From positions 1 through 23,203 of the forward strand of contig JAJZAL010000062.1 in assembly GCA_021799405.1 (NCBI GenBank): a stretch of DNA of 23,203 bases. Direction: 5' to 3'. The notes below the pieces were generated by a model. It was not told the DNA's origin and searched no databases. It saw only the letters and a list, made by a program, of their open reading frames with translations. Origin of the DNA: Acidobacteriota bacterium (GTDB taxonomy: Bacteria > Acidobacteriota > Terriglobia > Terriglobales > Acidobacteriaceae). Within the stretch, counting starts at the first letter, position 1. The number at the start of each line of letters is the position of its first letter. Shown here piece by piece: positions 1 through 7,362 of this stretch. Position numbers and translations under genes: made by a program.

Positions 1-1
1 G

Positions 2-178
2 CACGCGAAGGAGCAGGCCGCGCTGATGGCCGAGCTGCTGATGTGGGTGATTCGCACGGAAGACAGCTTGCCCACTGGCCCTCAGAACCGGCAGTATGCG
101 ACAAAGTGGGCTTCCGACCACGACTGGTACGCGCCTGATCGCGAAGCTGGGCCGCCCCCCGTCGCATTCATACCGTAA
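2..178 (+). CDS. Probable sulfatase, C-terminal end only (partial)
   Basis: An open frame enters from the left edge and ends at TAA 176-178, giving the last 58 residues of a protein. The end reads ...AELLMWVIRTEDSLPTG..., and an amphipathic helix followed by a short 'RTxDxLP' segment is what the C-terminus of many S1-family sulfatases looks like. No catalytic motif lies inside the window, so the family call rests on this tail and on the complete sulfatase gene about 1.4 kb downstream on the same strand. The remaining residues are rich in Trp, Tyr and Pro and end in PPPVAFIP. If the call is right, this locus had at least two sulfatases. It could be another kind of hydrolase. Confidence 0.5.
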   Translation, partial: HAKEQAALMAELLMWVIRTEDSLPTGPQNRQYATKWASDHDWYAPDREAGPPPVAFIP

Positions 179-317
179 GGCTTGGGTCCGCTATGGTAAT
201 ACGCTTCACGGCTTCGGTGGCAATCGGCGATTGGCGAGCTTCCATCAGGTCATGAATTTTGCGCCGAAGTTGCGCCATATCCCGCGCTTCCCGAATGGAG
301 CGATTCTCATAAGGCAT
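168..317 (-). CDS. Small ORF or gene fragment, unknown function
   Basis: This is a 49-codon stretch starting at ATG 317-315 and ending at 168. The translation is rich in charged residues and contains QLRRKIHDLMEARQSP, which looks like a real amphipathic helix with ordinary codon choice. The same frame is open far upstream, but the preceding part is Arg/Ser-rich and looks like out-of-frame translation of the decayed receptor gene. The PYENRS...QLRRKIHDLMEARQ pattern weakly resembles the end of a sulfatase, so this may be the tail of a lost gene. I do not recognise it with confidence. It overlaps the end of the plus-strand partial gene by 11 bases. Confidence 0.25.
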   Translation of the reverse strand: MPYENRSIREARDMAQLRRKIHDLMEARQSPIATEAVKRITIADPSLTV

Positions 318-345
318 GTCAAAGCCCGTGAAACGGTCCAGGCTC

Positions 346-650
346 TCAGAACGAGAACATGGTCTGAAGGAAGATCGCGCGGTCGGCTGCCACCGGCGGC
401 GAAAACGGGCCGCTCGCGAGCGACAGGCTGCGGCCGAAGCGAGGCCGCGAAATGCATAGCGGCCGTCGGGCCCTGAAGTGGTGTTGAGCGTTTGGCCGTT
501 TCCATTCAGCGTTACGGCTGCGCCCGGCACCACGGCGCCGCTGGGGTCCATTACGCTGCCATGCAGTGATCCGGCTTGCCCCTGAGCTAGCGAAACCATA
601 CCGAGCCAAAAACACACAACAAGGCCCAGGTGCTTTAAGTCTTGGATCAT
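346..650 (-). pseudogene. Decayed Oar-type TonB receptor (N-terminus joined to a barrel-like tail)
   Basis: ATG 650-648 is preceded by an AAGGCGG ribosome-binding site and opens a protein with a clean signal peptide (about residues 1-26, ending ...SLAQGQA). A carboxypeptidase-regulatory-like domain follows (GSVMDPSGAVVPGAAVTLN ... GPDGRYAFRGLA, about residues 28-72), as at the start of acidobacterial Oar receptors. After GRYAFRGLA the frame turns into Arg/Ser-rich nonsense. In another frame the same DNA reads GRSLSLASGPFSPPV ... AIFLQTMFSF and then stops at TGA 348-346, which looks like the last strand of an outer-membrane barrel ending in Phe. The simplest reading is a large internal deletion of a receptor of about 1000 residues, with a frame change at the junction near 440. 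An independent frameshift in a small secreted protein is the alternative. Confidence 0.55.
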
Positions 651-710
651 ACATCCGCCTTTTCGCGCGGAAGTTGGGGAAAAGGTGCTTTCATAAGACG
701 CGCGACGCAA

Positions 711-1620
711 GCACTTCGTTTATATGTGACTTGCGCAACACTGGTTCCGGGCGGTGAATCGGTGCCGGGCCGTGAGCCAGTTATAAAGGGTGCAGGCTTT
801 ACAGGCCCCGAAAATGGGGAACAGGAGACGAATGCTGGCCACGCCGCAGAATACTTCTTTCCACCGAACCGCAGTGTCCTGAATTGACTCCATCAGGACA
901 AGACTTCCCAGCTCGGCGTCGATGGATAATGTCTCCCATCCGCCTGGGATCACGACGACCGCCGCTATCTTCTCGCTGTCGCCACCCCGGCGAGGAAATA
1001 AGACGCGTTTACCCTGGCTGCCAGGACGTCTTCTCACCGGTAGCTTACCTGTCGAAGTCGCTGGAGTTTCTTGTTGATTCTGGACGAGATAGTCCTTTAT
1101 TCACCAGAAACCTACTGTTCCTAACCTTGTGCATTCGTACAACGGTACGTACCGTGGCTGGCAGTTAATTTTCATTGCTGCTCTGCGTTCAAATTTGCCC
1201 CAAGCCAAAGCTAAAAGCTGATCCTGAGATCTTAACGACGAACTGAAGGGGTTGGGAGCCGGCCAGTTGTACATCAAGACGATCCATATTGCCCCTCTAT
1301 ACGGCTCCAGAATTCACCACTTGTCCGTTGGCGGTTCGCTTTTTCGGCCATAAACGGCTCGATGCGACGGATATCGAGGAGGCAGCAGGATGCAATTTGC
1401 CGGTAACCATATCAATTCCTTAGCCTTGCGAAACAAGGGGACTGCGGTTTGGCTGGCCTTCCCCCGGATGTGGATGGTCAGGTCTATTCTCACCTTTGCT
1501 CCTGCTTAGGGACAGATCATTACCGCTTCTCTGTCCCGAACGATTCATAGATCAAGACTTAACTGAGCGATAGGATCTCATGCTCAATAAAGCTGCAAAT
1601 ACTTGAGGGGAGTGGAATTC
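711..1620. other. Long region without a convincing gene
   Basis: About 900 bases upstream of the sulfatase gene hold only short open frames with atypical composition. Two short minus-strand stretches, about 1410-1294 (MVTGKLHPAASS..., 37 codons) and 1293-1190 (...FVVKISGSAFSFGLGQI), lie end to end and are separated by TAG. They could be the eroded end of an old gene, but neither has a good start or a recognisable domain. The one clear element is the 14-bp palindrome at 1142-1155. The ribosome-binding site of the sulfatase gene lies at the right end. Confidence 0.5.
1142..1155. promoter_or_regulatory. Perfect 14-bp palindrome, possible GntR-type operator
   Basis: ACGGTACGTACCGT is its own reverse complement. 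A GTAC-centred palindrome of this kind resembles operators of regulators with GntR-type DNA-binding domains (for example AraR-like sites with TTGTACGTACAA). It lies about 465 bases before the sulfatase start, in a region with no gene. If it is a working operator, the sulfatase-receptor operon would have a long leader. The role is inferred; only the symmetry is seen. Confidence 0.35.
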
Positions 1621-3144
1621 ATGAGCAATCAATTCGAAGCCTGCGGGACAGTTGACATATCCAGGCGGGAGTTTCTCCAGAACGGGTCGGCGGCAGCGGG
1701 GGCCGCGATCGCCTCTTCGGTCCTTCCGCAGGCAGTGGCGCAAGGCGCAAAAGGAAAGCGCCCTAACATGGTGTTCTTCTACACTGAAGGGCAGCGCTCG
1801 GATGCGCTGAGCCTGGCCGGTAACCCGATCCTGAAAACGCCGCACCAGGACCGCATCGGGCGCGAGGGAGTCTACTTCAACAATTCCTTCTGCACAAATG
1901 CATTGTGCGCTCCGGCGCGCGCCGTCACCCTCACCGGACTCTATTCACACACCTCGGGTGCGCTGGACAACAAGACCCAGGAGCCGTTTCCCGCCAATAT
2001 CCCTATCTTTACGGACTTGCTGCATGAGGCAGGCTACGATGTCGCCATGGTGGGCAAAGCGCATGCTCCCAATGGCGTGCGCGAGCGCTACTGGGACTAC
2101 TACTTCGCATTCAATGCCCCGGCCACCGACTATTATGCTCCGCACGCATTCGAGGGGCGCAAGGGCGTGATGGGCGTCGAGAAGATTTACAGAGGCACAT
2201 TCAGAGATGATTTCCCCGACAATCCTGCGATGGATTGGACAGGAGTTTACGCCGATGATCTGTTCACGGACCGCGCGCTGGGCTGGTTGAAGGAAGAACG
2301 AGACCGGCCATTCTGCCTTCTTCTCTGGCTTCAGACTCCGCATGCGCCCTTCTATCGTCCGCGCCGCTATTTGGATCTGTATGACGGAGTGTCTATTCCC
2401 AAGCCCGCAACCTTTGACGACGACCTCAAAGGATATCCGGGAAAGCCCCGCTGCTTCGCCGATGCCCAAAACAAGATCGGAACGATTCAGAACGGGGACT
2501 GTCCGCGCTCACTGGAAGAATTGGTGAAGGATTACTATGCAGGCCTCGTCGCAGTTGATGACAACATTGGCAGGGTCATGAGCTACCTCGAATCTTCCGG
2601 ACAACTGGACGATACAGTTGTGCTGCACAGCTCCGATCACGGATTCTTTCTGGGCGAGTGGCGCTGCTACGACAAGCGCTTCATGCATGAGCCGTCTCTT
2701 CGCGTACCCGCGATGATTCGCTATCCCAGGCTATTTCGCGCCGGGACCAAGGTCGATGAAATGATCCTCAATATCGACTTCGCGCCCACCCTGCTAGAAC
2801 TGGCCGGAGCCACCATCCCTGAAGCGATGCAGGGAAAGAGCCTGGTGAAACTCGCCCAGGGCAATGAGAGCCAGTGGCGCAAGGATTGGCTCTACGAATA
2901 TTTTGAATACCCTGGCGCCGAGCAGGTACGGCCTCATCGGGGAGTGCGCACGACGCGCTACAAATACATTCACTACTTTGTCGCGCCTGAGGAATTCGAA
3001 CTTTACGATCTTCAGGCCGATCCGGGCGAGAGAAGCAACCTGATTGGAAACCCTCAATACACCCAGCTCCGGAAACAACTGGCGGCCCGGCTTGAAGAAC
3101 TCCGCAAGGAGACGGGTGATCAAATGCGGAATGTTATCACTTAA
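1621..3144 (+). CDS. Tat-exported Cys-type sulfatase (S1 family)
   Basis: A 507-aa alkaline-phosphatase-superfamily sulfatase that should hydrolyse sulfate esters outside the cytoplasm. ATG 1621 is chosen because GAGGGGAG lies about 9 bases before it; an upstream TTG at 1603 falls inside that site. The N-terminus has a twin-arginine motif SRREFL (residues 14-19) and an Ala-rich hydrophobic stretch to about residue 40. The active-site signature is C96-A-P-A-R100, so Cys96 would be converted to formylglycine. D339 and H340 (SSDHG) and K352 fit the conserved metal and substrate positions. The usual Asp-Asp of the first metal-binding strand is instead E56-G57 (YTEGQR). The C-terminal FELYDLQADPGERSNL segment is typical. 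The receptor gene follows after 69 bases, which suggests one transcript. The substrate cannot be deduced. Confidence 0.93.
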   Translation: MSNQFEACGTVDISRREFLQNGSAAAGAAIASSVLPQAVAQGAKGKRPNMVFFYTEGQRSDALSLAGNPILKTPHQDRIGREGVYFNNSFCTNALCAPARAVTLTGLYSHTSGALDNKTQEPFPANIPIFTDLLHEAGYDVAMVGKAHAPNGVRERYWDYYFAFNAPATDYYAPHAFEGRKGVMGVEKIYRGTFRDDFPDNPAMDWTGVYADDLFTDRALGWLKEERDRPFCLLLWLQTPHAPFYRPRRYLDLYDGVSIPKPATFDDDLKGYPGKPRCFADAQNKIGTIQNGDCPRSLEELVKDYYAGLVAVDDNIGRVMSYLESSGQLDDTVVLHSSDHGFFLGEWRCYDKRFMHEPSLRVPAMIRYPRLFRAGTKVDEMILNIDFAPTLLELAGATIPEAMQGKSLVKLAQGNESQWRKDWLYEYFEYPGAEQVRPHRGVRTTRYKYIHYFVAPEEFELYDLQADPGERSNLIGNPQYTQLRKQLAARLEELRKETGDQMRNVIT

Positions 3145-3160
3145 CCAGGAAGATGCCTGG
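3145..3160 (+). other. Small hairpin between sulfatase and receptor genes
   Basis: CCAGG, a six-base loop and CCTGG directly follow the sulfatase stop codon. There is no T-run, so it is more likely an RNA-processing or stability element, or chance, than a terminator. It does not argue against co-transcription of the two genes. Confidence 0.2.
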
Positions 3161-3213
3161 AGTTATTCCCCCAAGCTGACACAACCAATCAACACATTTC
3201 ATGGAGGATCGAG

Positions 3214-6200
3214 ATGACACCTGCGTCAACCGTCAGAATTCGGAGACGATTTTCAGCCAGTAACGCCTTCACCATTAATTCGCTCATTCCTGCATATCAA
3301 CATCCCTTCGCGCGGCTGGGTATGTTGGTACTTTGCCTGCTGTGGATTGTGGGCCCGTCTACCGCACGGAGTCAGGTGGTCACCGCCTCTTTGCAAGGTA
3401 CGGTTCAGGACAATTCCGGCGCGGTAATTCCAAAAGCTACCGTAACCATAACCAACACCTCCACGAACATCGTTACCACAACTCAGAGCGATAACAACGG
3501 CCGCTTTGTCTTCCCGTCGCTACAGCCGGGAGGGCCTTACACGGTGACGGTTGTGGCGTCTGGTTTCAAAACAGATGTCCGATCTGGAATTCATCTGGAT
3601 GTCAATCAGATGGCCGCGATTAACGTGGTGCTGCAGGTTGGAGCCGAGGCCCAAAAAGTGGTGGTTAGCGCTGACGCATCGCAACTTGAAACGACCACCG
3701 CATCCATGGGGCAGGTGATTGGAAATCGGAACGTTGTCAATCTGCCCCTGAACCAACGCAATGTATTCTCGCTCATGTTTCTGATGCCCGGTGTGACGGG
3801 AAGCGTGTCATTTCAATACAACAGCCTGAATTTTTCCGTAGATGGTGGCCGGCCTGGAACCACCAACATTCTGATCGACGGAATACCCGCATCGCCGCCG
3901 CTGATCAACCCCATCGGCGGCTTCTCTGTTTATCCTTCAGTGGACGCGGTTCAGGAGTTCAAGGTCCAGACGAATGGTTACTCCACCGAATTCGGACGGA
4001 GCGGAAGCGGCATTGTCAACGTAATCCTCAAATCGGGTACAAACCAGGTGCACGGCAGCGTCTATGAATTCCTGCGTAACTCCGCGCTCGATTCGAATAC
4101 GTACTTCAATAATCTTGCCAAAATTCCGTTGCCCCTCTTTCATCGCAGCCAGTTTGGAACCAGCCTCTCCGGCCCGGTTTTCTTCCCAAAGATCTACGAC
4201 GGCCGAAACAAGACATTCTTCCTCTTCTCTTATGAGGGCTTACGCCAAGGCACTGAGAGTGAAGTCACCACCACGGTTCCCACAGCACTGCAGGCGGCAG
4301 GAGATTTCTCGCAGACCTTCAACCCCTCCGGCAATCTGGTGACAATCTACGATCCGGCAACAACGGTCTTCAACAGCGCTACCAACAGTTACGTTCGCCA
4401 GAGCTTCACCAGCGAGTACAACGAGGGACCGGGCAACACCGCGCTATGCGGAGGACATATCAACTGCATTCCGAAGAGCCGGATCGACCCCGTCGCAGCA
4501 AATATCATGAAGTACTATCCTCCCGCGAATCAACCCGGCACTATATCGGGGCAGGATAACTACTTCGCTTCAGGCGTCACAACGTTGAACATCAACACCA
4601 TTGACACACGCGTTGATGAAACCATCAACGATCATAACCGGATGTTTGTAAGTTACTCCCACCGGAGTATGGTGCAGCCGGCAACTCTGCTCTTTCCCAA
4701 AGCCTTCCAGATCGGCGAAGGCGGCCAGAACCAGCCGCAGACCGCCAACGAAGCGGCGATCGATTACACCCACGATTTTGGATCGAGCTTTGTTATGGAA
4801 GTTCCCTTTGGTTTTGCGCGAACGGCGATCAACTTTACCCCCATCAGCGCGGGATTCAACCCCTCCACGGAACTCGGCTTCCCCGGCTATATCGCCGCCA
4901 ACGCGGATCATCTGCTCTTCCCCGGAGTTGCTCCCGCGAATTACTACACACTAGGCGATGCCGCGCAGGGTCAGACGCGGCATGGCGGCTTCAACATGTT
5001 CTATTTCGGGGTGCGGAACAGCAAAGTCTATAAGAATCACATGTTCAGTTTTGGAGGTGAGGCCCGATGGCTGCAGGCGAATGACGTCGAATCAGGTGCT
5101 TCAACGGGAAACTTTCACTTTACCCAGGGGCTCACCCAGGGACCAAACCCGAACGTAGCCTCATCCATAGCGGGGAATGCGCTTGCGTCTCTGCTGCTTG
5201 GGTTGGGCAACGGAACAATGGAGATCGATTCGAAGAACGGAGCAACCACGAGCCGGTACTACGCATTGTATCTTCAGGATGACTGGAAAGTCCTTCCCAA
5301 GCTTAGCCTGAATCTGGGTTTGCGCTACGATCTTGAAATACCCCGCACCGAGCGCTACAACCGCATGGAGACCTTTAATCCTGCCGAACCAACGCCGCTG
5401 GCAAAGGAAACCGGGTTGACCGCTCTTACTGGTGGAGTTTCTTATGTAGGCATCAATGGCGCCAGCCGCCGTCAATTCTCCCCGCAATACGATGACTTTG
5501 ATCCTCGTGCGGGGTTCTCTTATCAACTTAACAATGACACGGTCGTTCGCGCATCCTATGGAATCTATTATGAACCATCGCTGCGAGCCGCGGGAGTTAC
5601 GATTGGCAATGAAGGATTCAGCGCCGTTACCAGTTATGCCGGCAGCGTAAATGGATTGACACCCTCCACCTACTTAAACAATCCATTTCCCAACGGCATC
5701 AATCAACCCGCAGGAAACAGCGAAGGTGCACTTACAGGTATTGGATCGTCCTTTGAGAATCCACTCTTCGGAGATAATCTGGTTGGCTATACCCAAAACT
5801 GGGAGTTGGATATTCAGCGCCAATTACCCTATGACATTTTGGTGGATGCGGCCTACGTCGGTACCCATGGTGTGCATCTGAACAAATCGGGCGAAAACGA
5901 CTGGAACACAGATCAGCTCACAACGAACTCGATGGCGCTCGGCACAAAGCTCCAACAGAGCGTATCCAATCCCTTTTACAAGATTATTACCACTGGCCCG
6001 GAATCGGGTCCTACGATTCCACAAAGCTTTTTGCAAGCTCCGTTTCCTCAATTCACCGCAGTGTACTTGTCTTACCTCTCAGGTGGTTATGAGGAATATA
6101 ACGCTTTTCAGCTAAAGGTGAATAAGCGTATGTCGCACGGACTCAATGTATTAGTGTCTTTCACGGGAGCGAAGCAAATCGATGACTATTCCGGCATCTC

Positions 6201-6831
6201 AAATGTGGGGAATATCACCGGCGGCATTCAAAACATTTACAACCCGAAAGGAGAGCGTGCTGTTTCGTCGAATGATATTTCACGCAACCTGGTCATAAAC
6301 GGAGACTATAACCTGCCCTTCGGCCGCGGGCAGCGCTTTGGAGGCAGTTGGAATCGCGCTCTTAACGCTGTGCTTGGCGGCTGGCAGATCAATGGCATTT
6401 GCACAGAACAGGACGGATTCCCGCTATCAGCAATAACGCAGAATACCTCCGATTCCGGCAGCAATGTGCTGCGGCCGAACGTGGTTCCAGGCGCCCAGCC
6501 CTCCGTATCAGGTGCGGTCAAGGACAAACTAACGCATTATGTTAACAGCGCCGCATTTTCGCAGCCCGCTCCATTTACCTTCGGCGATGCTTCACGCACG
6601 CTTGCGAACGTTCGGGCTCCGGGCTATCATGACATCGATTTTTCGGGGTTTAAGAACTTTCAACCGGTTGAAGGGCTCACACTGGAATTCCGCGCGGAAG
6701 CCTTCAATCTTTTCAATCAAGTGCAGTTTGGCAAACCCAATATGAACTTTGCGTCCCAGCAGTTCGGTGTGATCTCCAGCCAGGCCAATACCCCTCGCCA
6801 GATTCAGGCAGCTTTGAAGATTCTGTGGTGA
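3214..6831 (+). CDS. Oar-like TonB-dependent outer-membrane receptor
   Basis: A 1205-aa outer-membrane receptor of the large acidobacterial Oar type. ATG 3214 has GGAGG at 3203-3207. The order is: a long N-terminus with a hydrophobic signal segment (about residues 33-54, ...ARSQ); a carboxypeptidase-regulatory-like beta domain (about 57-140, LQGTVQDNSGAVIPKATVTI); a plug region with the usual LPLNQRNVFSLMFLMPGV and FSVDGGRPGTTNILIDG segments; then a long beta-barrel with conserved patches such as FFLFSYEGLRQG, LYLQDDWKVLPKLSLNLGLRYD and FRAEAFNLFNQVQFGKPN. It ends in ALKILW, with a terminal aromatic residue as expected for barrel proteins. Its place after a sulfatase suggests import of a sulfated oligosaccharide or similar large substrate. 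No SusD-like partner is present. The substrate is unknown. Confidence 0.93.
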   Translation: MTPASTVRIRRRFSASNAFTINSLIPAYQHPFARLGMLVLCLLWIVGPSTARSQVVTASLQGTVQDNSGAVIPKATVTITNTSTNIVTTTQSDNNGRFVFPSLQPGGPYTVTVVASGFKTDVRSGIHLDVNQMAAINVVLQVGAEAQKVVVSADASQLETTTASMGQVIGNRNVVNLPLNQRNVFSLMFLMPGVTGSVSFQYNSLNFSVDGGRPGTTNILIDGIPASPPLINPIGGFSVYPSVDAVQEFKVQTNGYSTEFGRSGSGIVNVILKSGTNQVHGSVYEFLRNSALDSNTYFNNLAKIPLPLFHRSQFGTSLSGPVFFPKIYDGRNKTFFLFSYEGLRQGTESEVTTTVPTALQAAGDFSQTFNPSGNLVTIYDPATTVFNSATNSYVRQSFTSEYNEGPGNTALCGGHINCIPKSRIDPVAANIMKYYPPANQPGTISGQDNYFASGVTTLNINTIDTRVDETINDHNRMFVSYSHRSMVQPATLLFPKAFQIGEGGQNQPQTANEAAIDYTHDFGSSFVMEVPFGFARTAINFTPISAGFNPSTELGFPGYIAANADHLLFPGVAPANYYTLGDAAQGQTRHGGFNMFYFGVRNSKVYKNHMFSFGGEARWLQANDVESGASTGNFHFTQGLTQGPNPNVASSIAGNALASLLLGLGNGTMEIDSKNGATTSRYYALYLQDDWKVLPKLSLNLGLRYDLEIPRTERYNRMETFNPAEPTPLAKETGLTALTGGVSYVGINGASRRQFSPQYDDFDPRAGFSYQLNNDTVVRASYGIYYEPSLRAAGVTIGNEGFSAVTSYAGSVNGLTPSTYLNNPFPNGINQPAGNSEGALTGIGSSFENPLFGDNLVGYTQNWELDIQRQLPYDILVDAAYVGTHGVHLNKSGENDWNTDQLTTNSMALGTKLQQSVSNPFYKIITTGPESGPTIPQSFLQAPFPQFTAVYLSYLSGGYEEYNAFQLKVNKRMSHGLNVLVSFTGAKQIDDYSGISNVGNITGGIQNIYNPKGERAVSSNDISRNLVINGDYNLPFGRGQRFGGSWNRALNAVLGGWQINGICTEQDGFPLSAITQNTSDSGSNVLRPNVVPGAQPSVSGAVKDKLTHYVNSAAFSQPAPFTFGDASRTLANVRAPGYHDIDFSGFKNFQPVEGLTLEFRAEAFNLFNQVQFGKPNMNFASQQFGVISSQANTPRQIQAALKILW

Positions 6832-6841
6832 CTCCATGATG

Positions 6842-6873
6842 GCGGCAGACCAGCATGGTCTGTGTTCTGCCGC
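6842..6873 (+). terminator. Hairpin after the receptor gene, possible terminator
   Basis: GCGGCAGA (6842-6849) pairs perfectly with TCTGCCGC (6866-6873), 10 bases after the receptor stop codon. An alternative inner stem, CAGACCA/TGGTCTG, is also possible. Only a short T4 run follows, near 6892, so termination would be weak or Rho-assisted. Confidence 0.4.
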
Positions 6874-7362
6874 TCATCGCATCCAGTTTTGAAACAGACT
6901 TTTGAATAAGTAACAGTGAGTCTTAGGTTTGCAGGATTTTCCCGGTTCTGGTGTGTAAGCCTGTGTATTGCCAGAGTTCCCCAATCGCAACCCCCGCCTG
7001 CCTTCCCGCTCTTGAGTGAGTTGGGTCAGACAGCTCTGCCCGAACCTGCCTTGGCGCCCGACTGCCGCCCGCCATCCCTCCAAACTCATTCTGTGCAGGA
7101 AAACAGGGAGAGTTGACAGACCGGAAATCGGCTCTCTATACTTCAGTCGCTGAGATAAGGTAGTCAGATTTAGAGATCCTAGGGTAAGACAGTCTGTATG
7201 ACCGGTTACTGTTTGTGTAGATGATTATTCCGCGGCGCCGGCACAATCTGCCATGCTCGGGCGCAAGAGATCAGACTGAGCCGGGTTCTTGAAGATCGCG
7301 CAACACGCTCGTGATCAACGAAGAACGAAGGGATAAGTTGCTGACGGTTGTGGAGAAGAGCA
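6874..7362. other. Intergenic region with a promoter, no gene
   Basis: About 490 bases separate the receptor operon from the regulator-like gene. A 66-codon plus-strand frame at 6916-7116 is Pro/Leu-rich, has no recognisable domain and a poor start, so I do not call it. The clear element is the sigma70-like promoter at 7113-7142. From there a leader of about 210 bases runs to the GTG at 7363. Confidence 0.5.
7113..7142 (+). promoter_or_regulatory. Strong sigma70-like promoter for the regulator-like gene
   Basis: A perfect TTGACA (7113-7118) and a near-perfect TATACT (7137-7142) are separated by 18 bases. Transcription would start near 7149 and give an untranslated leader of about 210 bases before GTG 7363. 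Confidence 0.6.

Noticed and set aside
720..1037. 105-codon minus-strand frame
   Set aside because: The translation contains some protein-like stretches (IDAELGSLVLMESIQDT), but the rest is irregular and Cys/Arg-rich, and there is no good start or family match.
884..1168. 94-codon plus-strand frame
   Set aside because: Arg/Ser/Pro-rich, no ribosome-binding site, no domain; it also overlaps the palindrome at 1142-1155.
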